From Cupidesulfovibrio sp000226255 (GTDB lineage: Bacteria > Desulfobacterota > Desulfovibrionia > Desulfovibrionales > Desulfovibrionaceae), in contig NZ_AP036014.1 of assembly GCF_003402415.2 (NCBI RefSeq), positions 3,534,001 to 3,598,000 on the forward strand: 64,000 nucleotides of DNA, read 5' to 3'. Shown here piece by piece: positions 35,372-43,941 of the stretch. Made by a program: the position numbers and the translations under genes. The notes under the pieces were generated by a model, which did no database searches, was not told the origin of the DNA, and worked only from the letters and a program-made list of their open reading frames with translations. How positions within the stretch are numbered: position 1 is the first letter of the stretch; every line of letters starts with the position of its first letter.

Positions 35372-35764
35372 TCACGACGGCTGCCGGGCCTGCCGCCGCT
35401 CCCGCCCGTAGCGCAGCAGTTCCGCCTTGCTCAAAAGGCCATCGCCATCGGCGTCGATGGCCGTGAATTCGCGCGCCACCACGGGCAACCCCGTTTCGGG
35501 ATGGCCCGCCTCGGTGCGGGTGAGTCTGCCGTCGCCGTCGCGGTCGGCTATCTCGAAGCGGCTCGCGGCGCGCGCCCGGTCAGGGGCGGGGGCAGGGGCA
35601 GGGGTGGTCGCCCCCTCGGTGGGCGTCGCGGGCTGGGCCTCCCCTATGGCCGGGGCCGGTTGCCCGGCCGGGTCGGCGGAGGCGGAGGCGACGCCCGTGA
35701 ATTCGCCGTGCAGCAGCAGGCCGCAAAACAACGCGGTGATGAGGGGAACACGGGACTGGTTCAT
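35372..35764 (-). CDS. Secreted EF-hand protein
   Basis: A 130-residue protein with an N-terminal signal peptide (about 1-31, ending GVASASA). A Pro/Ala-rich spacer follows, then two EF-hand calcium loops: DRDGDGRLTRTE (about 76-87) and DADGDGLLSKAE (about 107-118). Both have the Asp-Asp-Asp/Asn positions and final Glu, so calcium binding is likely. Start: AGGAG eight bases upstream at 35764. It lies 89 bases after the outer-membrane efflux gene on the same strand and is probably the last gene of the exporter operon. Possible calcium sensor or buffer in the periplasm. Confidence 0.85.
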   Translation of the reverse strand: MNQSRVPLITALFCGLLLHGEFTGVASASADPAGQPAPAIGEAQPATPTEGATTPAPAPAPDRARAASRFEIADRDGDGRLTRTEAGHPETGLPVVAREFTAIDADGDGLLSKAELLRYGRERRQARQPS

Positions 35765-35853
35765 GCGATTCTCCTGAAGCGGCCCGTCGGGCCGCGTGTG
35801 CCATATGGATGATGGGCGGCCTGTGCGGCGACGCCGGAAAATGGAAGGCCCGC

Positions 35854-37395
35854 CTACGAAACGGGCGAGACGGGCGACGCCACGGGCGAGGCGGACGTCG
35901 CTCCGGGCGCGACGGCCTGCCCCGTGCCATCCGGCGCTTCCCAACCGCCGCCCAGCGCCCGGTACAGGGTGACGGCGCGGGTGGACAGCACCGCCCTCGC
36001 CCGCACGTGGGTAAGGGCGGCGGTGGCCAGTTCACGCTCGGCGTCGGCCACGTCCAGGAAATCGGCAAGTCCCGCGCGATAGCGGTCCCAGGCCAGGACC
36101 AGGGCCGTGCGGTCGGCCTCCAGCACGGCGGCCAGGTCGGGCAGCCTGCGCTGCTGGCGGTCCACGGCGTACAGGGCGGTTTCCGCCTCTTCCACCGCCG
36201 TGCGGGCCGTGGAAAGGTAGGTCAGCGCGGCCTGTTCGCGCCGGGCGTCGGCCTGTTCGATGCGCGCGGCGGTGGCCCCGGAATCGAACAGGGTCAGGCC
36301 CAGCGCCGGGGCCAAGGACCACACCCCGCTGCCCGAGGACAGCAGCTTGTTCACCGTGGACGCCTGCGAACCCAGCGCCGCCGAAAGGCTGAGCGTGGGC
36401 CAGCGCTCCGCCGTGGTGGCGGCCAGGTCCGACGCGGCCGACGCCAGAAGCCGCTCCGCCGCGCGGATGTCCGGGCGGCGCAGCAAAAGGTCGGCAGGCA
36501 GCCCTGCGGGCACCTGGCGCGCGGGCGCGGGAATGGGGGCGGCCTTTTCCAGCGTCGGGCGCAGTTCGCCGGGGGCGGCGTCCACCAGCCGTTCGATGCG
36601 GGCCAGGGCCGCCCAGGCGTTGTTCTCGTAGTCGGCGGCGTCGGCCAGCGAGGAATGCCACAGCGCGGCGGCCTGGGCCACGTCGATGTCCCCGGTCAGG
36701 CCCGCGTCGCGCCGGGCGGTGACCAGGGCAAGGGTTTCGGCCCGGCTGGCCGCGATGTCGCGGGTAAGGTCCAGTTCGTTCTGGGCCTGGCGCAGGGTCA
36801 CGTACTGGGTGGCCACCTCGGCCAGCAGGGCGACCAGGGTGTCGCGGCGGTCCTCTTCCGCCGCCTGGGCGTCGGCCACGCGGGCCTCGCGGGTGGCGCG
36901 CAGTCGCCCGAACAGGTCTATTTCCCAGGCCAGATCAAGGCCCGTGGCGTACACGTTGCCGTTGCGAGAGCCGGTGGACTGCGCCTCGCCCGTGCCCGCA
37001 CGGCTGCGCGTGGCCGAGGCCGAGCCGGTGACCGTGGGGCCAAGGTCCGCCCCGGCCTCGCGCGCGGCGGCGCGGGCCTCGCGCACCTTTTCGGCGGCGA
37101 TGCGCACGTCGAAGTTGGCGGCGGCCGCGCGGGCCAGCAGGCCGTCCAGCACCGGGTCGCCGAAGGCGGTCCACCATTGGGCCAGCGAAGCGCCGGACCG
37201 TGCCGCGCTTGCGGACGCGGGGGCCGCCTGCGCGCTCCACGCGGCGGGCATGGCCGGGCGCGGCGCGGCGGCCGTGGGGGCGCAGCCTGGGGCCAGCGCC
37301 ACGCACAGCAACGCGGCGAGCGCGCGAAGCGATGCGGACGGCCACGCCGTGGCCACGCCCCCCCGCGCGCGCCGGAAACCGAACGTCGCGTTCAT
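35854..37395 (-). CDS. Outer-membrane efflux channel (TolC/NodT/OprM family)
   Basis: A 513-residue lipoprotein. Signal and lipobox: ALLCVALAPGCAP, lipidated Cys about residue 38. Two tandem OEP repeats follow: WWTAFGDPVLDGLLARAAAA and LAWEIDLFGRLRATREARVA in the first, LRRPDIRAAERLLASAASDL and LGLTLFDSGATAARIEQADA in the second, as in RND-type outer-membrane factors. It forms the outer duct of a tripartite exporter with the genes upstream. Its ATG overlaps the membrane-fusion gene stop (ATGA), so they are coupled. The open frame continuing upstream is a shadow of that gene. Confidence 0.93.
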   Translation of the reverse strand: MNATFGFRRARGGVATAWPSASLRALAALLCVALAPGCAPTAAAPRPAMPAAWSAQAAPASASAARSGASLAQWWTAFGDPVLDGLLARAAAANFDVRIAAEKVREARAAAREAGADLGPTVTGSASATRSRAGTGEAQSTGSRNGNVYATGLDLAWEIDLFGRLRATREARVADAQAAEEDRRDTLVALLAEVATQYVTLRQAQNELDLTRDIAASRAETLALVTARRDAGLTGDIDVAQAAALWHSSLADAADYENNAWAALARIERLVDAAPGELRPTLEKAAPIPAPARQVPAGLPADLLLRRPDIRAAERLLASAASDLAATTAERWPTLSLSAALGSQASTVNKLLSSGSGVWSLAPALGLTLFDSGATAARIEQADARREQAALTYLSTARTAVEEAETALYAVDRQQRRLPDLAAVLEADRTALVLAWDRYRAGLADFLDVADAERELATAALTHVRARAVLSTRAVTLYRALGGGWEAPDGTGQAVAPGATSASPVASPVSPVS

Positions 37396-38618
37396 CCCCG
37401 CACCCCCACGCCGCGCGCCGCGTCCTTGCCGTTGGTCCGGGCCCTGGCGTCGCGCACGGGCACCACCACCTCTGGCAACGCAGCGGACTCGCCCGCCTGC
37501 GCGGGCCGCACGGACTGCACCGGCCAGGCGGAGTGGCCGGATTGACCGGATTGACCGGACGGGCCAAATGGGGCGGACGGCGCGACGCCCGCCGCGCCGG
37601 AGCGCGCTGCGGTGGCGGAGCCGCCCTTGTTCCCGTCCTTCCGGCCGGGCTGTTTCGCCCCGGCGGCGGCATCGCGCCCGGTGTCGTCGAAGTACACGTC
37701 CACCTGCTGGCCCACGTAGGCGGCCATGTCGCGCGTGTCGAAGGCGTACAGCACCTGCAGCACGCGGATGTCCACGCGCTCGGTGGTGTCGCCGGTCAGC
37801 GATGTCTTGGGCAGCACGTAGGGCTCCACCCGCACGAAGCGCAGCGGCGCGGAAAAGTCGCGGTTGCCCCGCAGGAACACCGTGGCGGGCATGCCCGCCC
37901 GGTAGCGCCAGGCGATGTTCTCGTCGATGTCCACCCGCACGTGCAGCCGGGTGACGTCGCCCAGCATGACCAGCGGCGTGGAAAGCGCCCCGGCCGTGGC
38001 GTATTCGCCCTCGCTCACGTTCACCTGCAGCACCGTGGCGTCCATGGGCGCGCGCACGCACAGCCGGTCCAGGTCCACCTCTATGGCGCGGGCGGCGGCC
38101 TCGGCCTGGGTCACGTCGGCCGTGGCGGAGGCCAGCGCCGCGCGGGCCGTTTCCTCCGCGTAGCCGCGCTGGGCCGCTTCTTCCGCGCTCACGGCGCGGC
38201 CGTCGCGCAGGCTGCGCACCCGCGCGGCGTCGGCGCGGGCCTTTTCCAGGGCCACGCGCGCCTCGACCACCTTGGCGCGGGCCACCACCAGCGCGGCCTT
38301 CTGCTCGGCCAGCGCGGCCTTGCGCTCCCGGTCGTCCAGGCGGAACAGCAGGTCGCCCTTGCGCACCGCGTCGCCCACGGTGACGGGAATCTCCACGATG
38401 ACCCCGGACGTGGGCGTGGCCACGCCCACGTCGCGGCTGGCCGCCTCCACGATGCCGGAGCCGCTGATGTATTTTTCGTAGGGCGGCGCGGCCGGGTCGG
38501 CCACCGGGGGCACCGGGGCCGGAGGCGCGGACGTGCGCGAGGCGTACACGATGCCCGCCACAAGGCCCGCCAGGGCCAGGGCGGGCAGGACGTAGGTAAG
38601 GATGATGTTGCGTCGCAT
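37392..38618 (-). CDS. Periplasmic membrane-fusion (HlyD/DevB-like) protein
   Basis: A 408-residue adaptor. An N-terminal membrane anchor (about 5-25) is followed by the first half of the lipoyl domain GVIVEIPVTVGDAVRKGDLL, a coiled hairpin (about 95-170, A/E/R-rich), the second half LCVRAPMDATVLQVNVSEGE and a beta-barrel domain. The C-terminal 90 residues are low-complexity G/S/A/K (for example GPSGQSGQSGHS), unusual for the family. It links the inner-membrane ABC transporter to the outer-membrane channel. It lies 98 bases after the ATPase gene. Start at 38618; the upstream frame is not family-like. Confidence 0.9.
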   Translation of the reverse strand: MRRNIILTYVLPALALAGLVAGIVYASRTSAPPAPVPPVADPAAPPYEKYISGSGIVEAASRDVGVATPTSGVIVEIPVTVGDAVRKGDLLFRLDDRERKAALAEQKAALVVARAKVVEARVALEKARADAARVRSLRDGRAVSAEEAAQRGYAEETARAALASATADVTQAEAAARAIEVDLDRLCVRAPMDATVLQVNVSEGEYATAGALSTPLVMLGDVTRLHVRVDIDENIAWRYRAGMPATVFLRGNRDFSAPLRFVRVEPYVLPKTSLTGDTTERVDIRVLQVLYAFDTRDMAAYVGQQVDVYFDDTGRDAAAGAKQPGRKDGNKGGSATAARSGAAGVAPSAPFGPSGQSGQSGHSAWPVQSVRPAQAGESAALPEVVVPVRDARARTNGKDAARGVGVRG

Positions 38619-38716
38619 GGTTGTCCCTGTCTTTGATCTCTTGGTGAATCTTGAAGAATATCGGGGCCGGGCCGTTCCGCACGCGGGACGGCCCCGGGGG
38701 TGCGGTTCGCCGTGCG

Positions 38717-39637
38717 CTATGGACGGGCGGCGGCAGGGCGGGATCCGTTGCCCCCGTGCGGGGCATCGTCCATTGCACCGCCAGCCGCAGCAACCGGGCT
38801 TGCGCACGGCGCGGCAGCGGGCATGTCCTCGCCGTCTGACTCAAGCCCAGGACCGGTCGCGCCATGCCCCGCCCCGGCCAGCGCGCCGGGCGTGCCCACG
38901 CGGGTCACCCGGCCGTCGTCCAGTTCGGCGATGCGGTCCGCAAAATCGAAGATGCGCGCGTCGTGGGTGACGATGACCAGCGCGCGGCCGTCCACGGTGC
39001 CCACCCGGCGCAGCAGTTCCATGACCCGCTGGCCGTTGGCGTGGTCCAGGGCGCTGGTGGGCTCGTCGCACACGATGAGCTGCGGCTCGTGCACCAGGGC
39101 GCGGGCAATGGCCACGCGCTGCTGCTGCCCGCCGGAAAGATCGCCGGGGGCGGATTCCGCCTTGTCGCCAAGGCCCACCAGATCCAGCGCGGCTTCCGCC
39201 TTGCGCATGGCCTCGCGCACGGGCGCGCCGCTGATGCGCAGCGGCACGGAGACGTTCTCGGCCGCCGTCAGCGCCGGGTTCAGGTTGTAGGCCTGGAACA
39301 CGAAGCCGATGTTGCGGGCGCGAAAGGCCGCGCGCGGCCGGGGGGCCAGCGCGGTCATGTCCTGCCCCAGGATGCGGCAGCTCCCCTCCGTGGGGTCCAG
39401 AATGCCCGCCATCACCGAGATGAGCGTGGTCTTGCCGCAGCCCGAGGGCCCCACCAGCATCAGCAGTTCGCCGCGTTGCACGGTCAGGTCCACGCCGCGC
39501 AGGGCGTGCACGGCGGTGGCCCCTTCGCCGTAGCGCTTGCGCAACCCGGCGCAGACCACGGCGGGGGCGGCCTCGCCTTCGGGTACCGGGGAAAGGGCAA
39601 CCGCGCCGGGGCGCGGGCGCATGTCCGTATTCGTCAT
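38717..39637 (-). CDS. ABC transporter ATP-binding protein (MacB/DevA/LolD type)
   Basis: A 306-residue ATPase. Walker A GPSGCGKTT (about 63-71), Q-loop VFQAYNLNPAL, signature LSGGQQQRVAIARAL (about 168-182), Walker B LIVCDEPTSALD, H-loop VIVTHD. All catalytic residues are intact. The fold class with the insertion around the Q-loop fits exporters that work mechanically on periplasmic substrates. A poorly conserved Ala/Gly-rich tail of about 55 residues follows the core. It lies 13 bases after the permease gene. Confidence 0.93.
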   Translation of the reverse strand: MTNTDMRPRPGAVALSPVPEGEAAPAVVCAGLRKRYGEGATAVHALRGVDLTVQRGELLMLVGPSGCGKTTLISVMAGILDPTEGSCRILGQDMTALAPRPRAAFRARNIGFVFQAYNLNPALTAAENVSVPLRISGAPVREAMRKAEAALDLVGLGDKAESAPGDLSGGQQQRVAIARALVHEPQLIVCDEPTSALDHANGQRVMELLRRVGTVDGRALVIVTHDARIFDFADRIAELDDGRVTRVGTPGALAGAGHGATGPGLESDGEDMPAAAPCASPVAAAGGAMDDAPHGGNGSRPAAARP

Positions 39638-39650
39638 GGAAGGCTCCCTG

Positions 39651-40799
39651 CTATTGCTTGAACACGATGGCCGGTTCCAGCCGCAGCACCTGGCGGATGC
39701 TGAGAACCGCCGAAACCAGGGTGATGGACAGCACCGCCCCCCCGCCCACCAGCAATATGGTGGGGGAGAGGCGCATGCCCATGGGGTCGCCGGGCAGGTT
39801 GCCCATGATCATGGCCATGCCCACCCCGATGCCGAAGCCGGTGCCCGCCACCAGCAGCGCCTGCGACAAGATCATCAGCAGCAGGGTGCGGTCATCGGTG
39901 CCCATGGCCTTCAGCACGCCGAAGTGGCGCAGCGCGTCCTGGGTGAAGTTGTGGAACATCAGCCCGGTGACCACCGCGCCGATGCAGAAGCTCATGAGGA
40001 TGGTGGTGCCGAAGTGCATGATGATGGCCGTGCGCTTGATGAAATGGCGCAGGGTGCGGGCGCGGAAGTCGTCGGCGGTCAGGGCCGTCAGGCCCGTCTC
40101 GGCCGCGATGCGCGCGGCGAGCCTGCGGTGGTCCTGCCCCTCCTGGGCTTTCACCAGCACGAAGGACATCAGCTTGCGCTCGCTCTTGTTGAACAGCTTG
40201 ACCCGCGAATAGGTGGTGTAGAGCATGGGCTGCGACTGAAAGGTGGGGGTGGCGTTGGCGACGCCCACCACCACGGCGTGGTGGTCGTTGACCTCCAGCC
40301 CGTCGCCCACGGCCAGCGGGCGCATGCCGCCAGCCACCTGCACGGCCAGGCGCTTGGCCGCGCCCTCGGCGTCCACCACCACGGCGTCGCTCATGCGCAG
40401 GTCGGCCATGCTGCCGGATTGCATCACGCCCGGCGCGCCGATGAGCGACACGTCGTCCACGCCGATGAGCCCGCAGCCCACGGTGTTGCCGTCGGGCAGG
40501 CGCGCCTTCAACTGGCCCTTGTGCAGGGGCACGGCCCATTCCACCCCGCTCACGCTGCGCACCAGCGACAGGCGTGTGTCGGGCATGGCCTTGGATTCAT
40601 CCACCGACTGGGCCTGGGGATCCATGACCCAGATGTCGGCGATGGCGATGTCGTCGATGAGGCCGTAGGTGCGGGTGAGGATGCTGGCGAACACGGCGGG
40701 CTGCTGGGTCATGATCAGCGAGGTGAAAGCCAGGCTGAGCACCATGCCGAGGTACTTGCCCCGGTTGGCGAGCAGCATCTTGAGAGCTATCTGGTACAT
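39651..40799 (-). CDS. ABC transporter permease (DevC/FtsX-like)
   Basis: A 382-residue permease with the MacB/FtsX topology: one N-terminal helix (about 14-38), a large periplasmic domain (about 40-255), and three C-terminal helices (about 262-290, 310-340, 348-370). The size and the lack of a fused ATPase match DevC-type exporters. Family knowledge: DevBCA exports glycolipids in cyanobacteria; related systems export other amphiphiles. First gene of the five-gene operon; a long frame upstream is open but non-coding. Divergent from the second two-component system. Confidence 0.88.
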   Translation of the reverse strand: MYQIALKMLLANRGKYLGMVLSLAFTSLIMTQQPAVFASILTRTYGLIDDIAIADIWVMDPQAQSVDESKAMPDTRLSLVRSVSGVEWAVPLHKGQLKARLPDGNTVGCGLIGVDDVSLIGAPGVMQSGSMADLRMSDAVVVDAEGAAKRLAVQVAGGMRPLAVGDGLEVNDHHAVVVGVANATPTFQSQPMLYTTYSRVKLFNKSERKLMSFVLVKAQEGQDHRRLAARIAAETGLTALTADDFRARTLRHFIKRTAIIMHFGTTILMSFCIGAVVTGLMFHNFTQDALRHFGVLKAMGTDDRTLLLMILSQALLVAGTGFGIGVGMAMIMGNLPGDPMGMRLSPTILLVGGGAVLSITLVSAVLSIRQVLRLEPAIVFKQ

Positions 40800-41146
40800 G
40801 CGGCTTCCGATGGCTGTTGGCGTTGCGCGTTCCTTTCGCAGGGGCGGGGGGGCGGAACAGGAGGCCGAAGCGCCGACGTTGCAGGCGGCTGGCGGCCCGC
40901 GCCGGGACCATCCCGGCGCTCCGAGGAGGAAGGGGAAAACCCGTCCGCCCCGCTTGCCGCCCCTGCGGAAAGGAACGGCGCGTGAGGCTGGGTCTAGCCC
41001 CGTCGCGTGGCCGCAATATGTGTTGCACGTTGCCGCTCCGTTGCCGCAACAGCCAAAGTGTTGCCGCATATTGCGCCCCGCGCGGCGGAAACATTGTGTT
41101 GCAAAAAACCCGTGCACGGCGTCCGGGGCGGCGCTATAGGAGGGCC
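40800..41146. other. Divergent promoter region, exporter operon / second two-component system
   Basis: About 350 bases. The half near the exporter is GC-rich; the half near the regulator holds phased TTGC repeats (separate entry) and an A-rich patch GCAAAAAACC at 41101-41110. Confidence 0.6.
41013..41074. promoter_or_regulatory. Phased repeats, likely response-regulator binding sites
   Basis: GTTGCCGC occurs three times (41029, 41040, 41060), spaced 11 and 20 bases, that is about one and two helical turns. An 8-bp inverted pair GCAATATG (41013-41020) / CATATTGC (41067-41074) flanks them. OmpR-family regulators bind direct repeats at about 11-bp spacing, so these are good candidate sites for the regulator encoded 73 bases downstream. 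Confidence 0.6.
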
Positions 41147-41938
41147 ATGAACACCCCGGAACACATCCTTGTCGTGGACGACGACCCCGAAATCCGCGAA
41201 CTGCTCACCAGCTTTCTGGACAAGCACGGCTTTCGCGCCGAATCGGCCGCCGACGGCGTCGAGATGTTCCGCATGCTCGAGGTGGGGCGCTACGACCTCG
41301 TGGTGCTGGACGTGATGCTGCCCGGCGACGACGGGCTGACCCTGTGCCGCAGGCTGCGCGCCCGTTCCGACCTGCCGGTGATCATGCTCACCGCCCTGGA
41401 CGACGACACCGACCGCATCATCGGGCTGGAACTGGGGGCCGACGACTACGTGGCCAAGCCGTTCAACCCGCGCGAACTGGTGGCCCGCATCCGCACCGTG
41501 CTGCGCCGGGCCCGCGCCCTGCCCGAGAACATCGCCAAGGCCGAGCCGGAGGCCATGTCGCGCACCATCCGCTTTGCCGGATGGACGCTGGACACGGTGC
41601 CCCGCCACCTGGTGGCCCCGGACGGGGTGGTGGTGAACCTGAGCGGCGCGGAATACCGCCTGCTGCGGGTGTTCCTGAAGTATCCCAACAGGGTCATGAG
41701 CCGAGACCAGTTGCTGGACCTGACCCAGGGCCGCGCGGCCGAGGCCTTCGACCGGTCCATCGACGTGCTGGTCAGCCGGTTGCGCACCCGCCTGCGCGAC
41801 AACGGGCGCGAACCGCAGATCATCAAGACCGTGCGCGGCGACGGGTATTATCTGGCCACTGAAGTGGAGCGCGACGCAGGGGCCGATGACGCTTCCGTCT
41901 CCGCTCCCGACGCCGCCACCGGCCCGGCCAGCGCATGA
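41147..41938 (+). CDS. OmpR-family response regulator (second system)
   Basis: A 263-residue regulator. Receiver: DDD near the N-terminus, Asp54-like residue in VVLDVMLPGDDG, MLTALDD and VAKPFNPREL. Winged helix about 135-240: LSGAEYRLLRVFLKYPNRVM, then DRSIDVLVSRLRTRLRD and TVRGDGYYL. AGGAGGGCC precedes the ATG. A short acidic tail follows. The stop overlaps the kinase start (ATGA). Divergent from the exporter operon, which it probably controls. Confidence 0.93.
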   Translation: MNTPEHILVVDDDPEIRELLTSFLDKHGFRAESAADGVEMFRMLEVGRYDLVVLDVMLPGDDGLTLCRRLRARSDLPVIMLTALDDDTDRIIGLELGADDYVAKPFNPRELVARIRTVLRRARALPENIAKAEPEAMSRTIRFAGWTLDTVPRHLVAPDGVVVNLSGAEYRLLRVFLKYPNRVMSRDQLLDLTQGRAAEAFDRSIDVLVSRLRTRLRDNGREPQIIKTVRGDGYYLATEVERDAGADDASVSAPDAATGPASA

Positions 41939-43416
41939 GCCCCGCCTCCGCCACGCAGGCCGCACGCCGGTCGTTCTCCGTCGGAAAACTCCTTTCCGCC
42001 CTGCCCCCGCGCACCCTGCGCGGCCGGGTGGTGCTGGCCCTGGTGTGCGGCATCATGCTCATCCAGGTGGTCAGCGTGCTGTATGTGGTCTCGCGGGGCG
42101 GGCCCTTCGTCTACAGTTCCGTGGCCCGCCAGGCGGCCATGCGCCTTGCCGGGCAGGCCCTGCTGCTGGACGCGGCCCGGCCGGAGGCAAGGCCGGGCAT
42201 GATCGGCCAGATGGTGCAGGGCGCCAGCCGCATCGCCCTTGCCAGCACGCCGCCCGCCATGACCACGCCCGGCATCGCGCCGGATGTGTACAGTTCCATT
42301 TTCGAAGACCACCTGAGCGGGCTGCTCGCGTCGGGCATGCAACTGGTTTGCCGGGTGGACGGCATCGCCCGCGATGTGGGCCGCCGCCCGCCGCCCCCCC
42401 CAGGCCGCACCGACGACGGCCACTACGACATCGGCTACACCGTGGGTGTGCGCCTGCACGACGGCATGTGGGCGGTGTTCACCCACGTGCTGCCCGAGGG
42501 TGACCGGCCGTGGATACCCCAGCCCATGCTGTTGGACCTGGGCTGGCGCATCGTGGGCGTGGCCCTGCTGGGCCTGGTGGTGGTGGGCTGGATGACCCGC
42601 CCCCTGCGCATGCTGGCCGACGCCGCCGACGAATTCGGCGCGGGGCTGGTGCGCGCCCCCCTGCCCGAGCGGGGGCCGCTGGAAATCCGCCGCGCCGCGC
42701 AGGCCTTCAACCGCATGCAGGACCGCATCCGCCAGTTCGTGGACGAGCGGGGGCGGCTGCTGGCCTCCATCTCGCACGACCTGCGCACCCCGGTCACCCG
42801 CATGCGGTTGCGCGCGGACCAGGTGGAGCCGCGGGAACTGCGCGAGCGATTCGTGGCGGACCTGGACGAGATCAAGAGCCTGCTCTCCACCACCATCGAC
42901 TTCGTGCGCAGCACCGACAGCCGCGAGGAAACGGCCGAGGTGGACGTGACCGCCCTGCTGGAAAGCCTGGTGGAGGACTGCCGCGACCTCCATACCGGTC
43001 ACGCCGGGCAGCCCGAGGTGCGCATCACCCTGCACGGCGCGGACGGCGAACGCGCCACCTGCCTCAAGGCCCAGCCCCTGGCGCTGAAGCGCTGCCTGTC
43101 CAACCTGCTGGAAAACGCCGTGCGCTACGGCGGCGGGCAGGTGGACATAGAGGTGCGCGAGGCGGGCGACATGCTTTCCGTGGCCATCCGCGACCTGGGG
43201 CCCGGCCTGCCGGAACATTACGTGGACACGGTGTTCGAGCCGTTCTTCCGCGTGGAGCATTCGCGCAACCGCCAGACCGGCGGCAGCGGCCTTGGCCTGT
43301 CCATCGCCCGCAACATCGCCCGCCAGCATGGCGGCGACATCACCCTGGCCAACCGCCAGAGCGGCGGCCTGGAGGCGCTGCTGCGCCTGCCCCGCGCGCC
43401 CCGGGCCGGGGCATAG
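41935..43416 (+). CDS. EnvZ-like sensor histidine kinase (second system)
   Basis: A 493-residue membrane kinase. TM1 about 31-52; periplasmic domain about 53-198; TM2 about 203-220; HAMP about 221-272; His281 in LLASISHDLRTPVTRMRLR; ATPase about 370-488 with NLLENAVRYGGG, DLGPGLPEHYVD and GGSGLGLSIAR. The His motif is the EnvZ-type SHDLRTPxTR. The periplasmic sensor has no recognised fold; it contains RRPPPPPG near TM2. Likely partner of the preceding regulator and sensor for the exporter substrate, by position. Confidence 0.92.
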   Translation: MSPASATQAARRSFSVGKLLSALPPRTLRGRVVLALVCGIMLIQVVSVLYVVSRGGPFVYSSVARQAAMRLAGQALLLDAARPEARPGMIGQMVQGASRIALASTPPAMTTPGIAPDVYSSIFEDHLSGLLASGMQLVCRVDGIARDVGRRPPPPPGRTDDGHYDIGYTVGVRLHDGMWAVFTHVLPEGDRPWIPQPMLLDLGWRIVGVALLGLVVVGWMTRPLRMLADAADEFGAGLVRAPLPERGPLEIRRAAQAFNRMQDRIRQFVDERGRLLASISHDLRTPVTRMRLRADQVEPRELRERFVADLDEIKSLLSTTIDFVRSTDSREETAEVDVTALLESLVEDCRDLHTGHAGQPEVRITLHGADGERATCLKAQPLALKRCLSNLLENAVRYGGGQVDIEVREAGDMLSVAIRDLGPGLPEHYVDTVFEPFFRVEHSRNRQTGGSGLGLSIARNIARQHGGDITLANRQSGGLEALLRLPRAPRAGA

Positions 43417-43880
43417 CCCGGCGGACGCGCGGGCGGCCCCGCCGTTCGCATCCCCGATCCTTTCGTCTTCCGCCGCGCCACCGGCGCAGCACACGCGGCA
43501 CGGGTTGCCGCACCCTTCCGGACATGCCGCCCTGGCATGTCCCCTTCATGTTGGCCCTTCCTGCTCACCCTTCCCACCGCGTCCACGACCACGAGCCTGC
43601 CGCGCGGTCCCCAGCCTCCCGCCGCGCGCTTCCGCACGTTTTTTCCGTGCGTGCCACGCCTCCATGCGCCGACCGACATGCACCCCCCGATATCCCACCC
43701 CCAGGACGCGCCGCGTCCCAGCTGAACTATTCACTGCAAATACGGATAGTAAGGCTTAAAAATACACAACATGCGGAAATCGTGGAGGAACATGATATCA
43801 TATATCCCTGCATATGCCCGCATTAGAAAGTGATACGGTGCCATCCACTGGAAAATACATTAAAATTGCCGCTCACATAT
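43417..43880. other. Intergenic, GC-rich then AT-rich
   Basis: The first 300 bases are GC-rich and featureless. From about 43730 the composition falls sharply (for example the stretch 43786-43870), ending in the promoter of the chemoreceptor. Several TATA-like words occur there; none pairs well with a -35. No gene. Confidence 0.5.
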
Positions 43881-43907
43881 TAACTTAATCTGGATTGCGG
43901 CCGATGG
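43881..43907 (+). promoter_or_regulatory. Sigma-28 type promoter of the chemoreceptor gene
   Basis: TAAC (43881-43884), 15 bases, GCCGATGG (43900-43907); consensus TAAA-N15-GCCGATAA. Spacing is exact and the -10 matches 6 of 8. The ATG of the chemoreceptor is 34 bases further on. Confidence 0.72.
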
Positions 43908-43941
43908 AACGGAGAGGACGTTCCATCACCAGGGAGGCATC

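Noticed and set aside
35809..37545. A 578-codon open frame on the plus strand
   Set aside because: It is the complement of the outer-membrane channel and adaptor genes; composition is G/R/Q-rich without any family motif.
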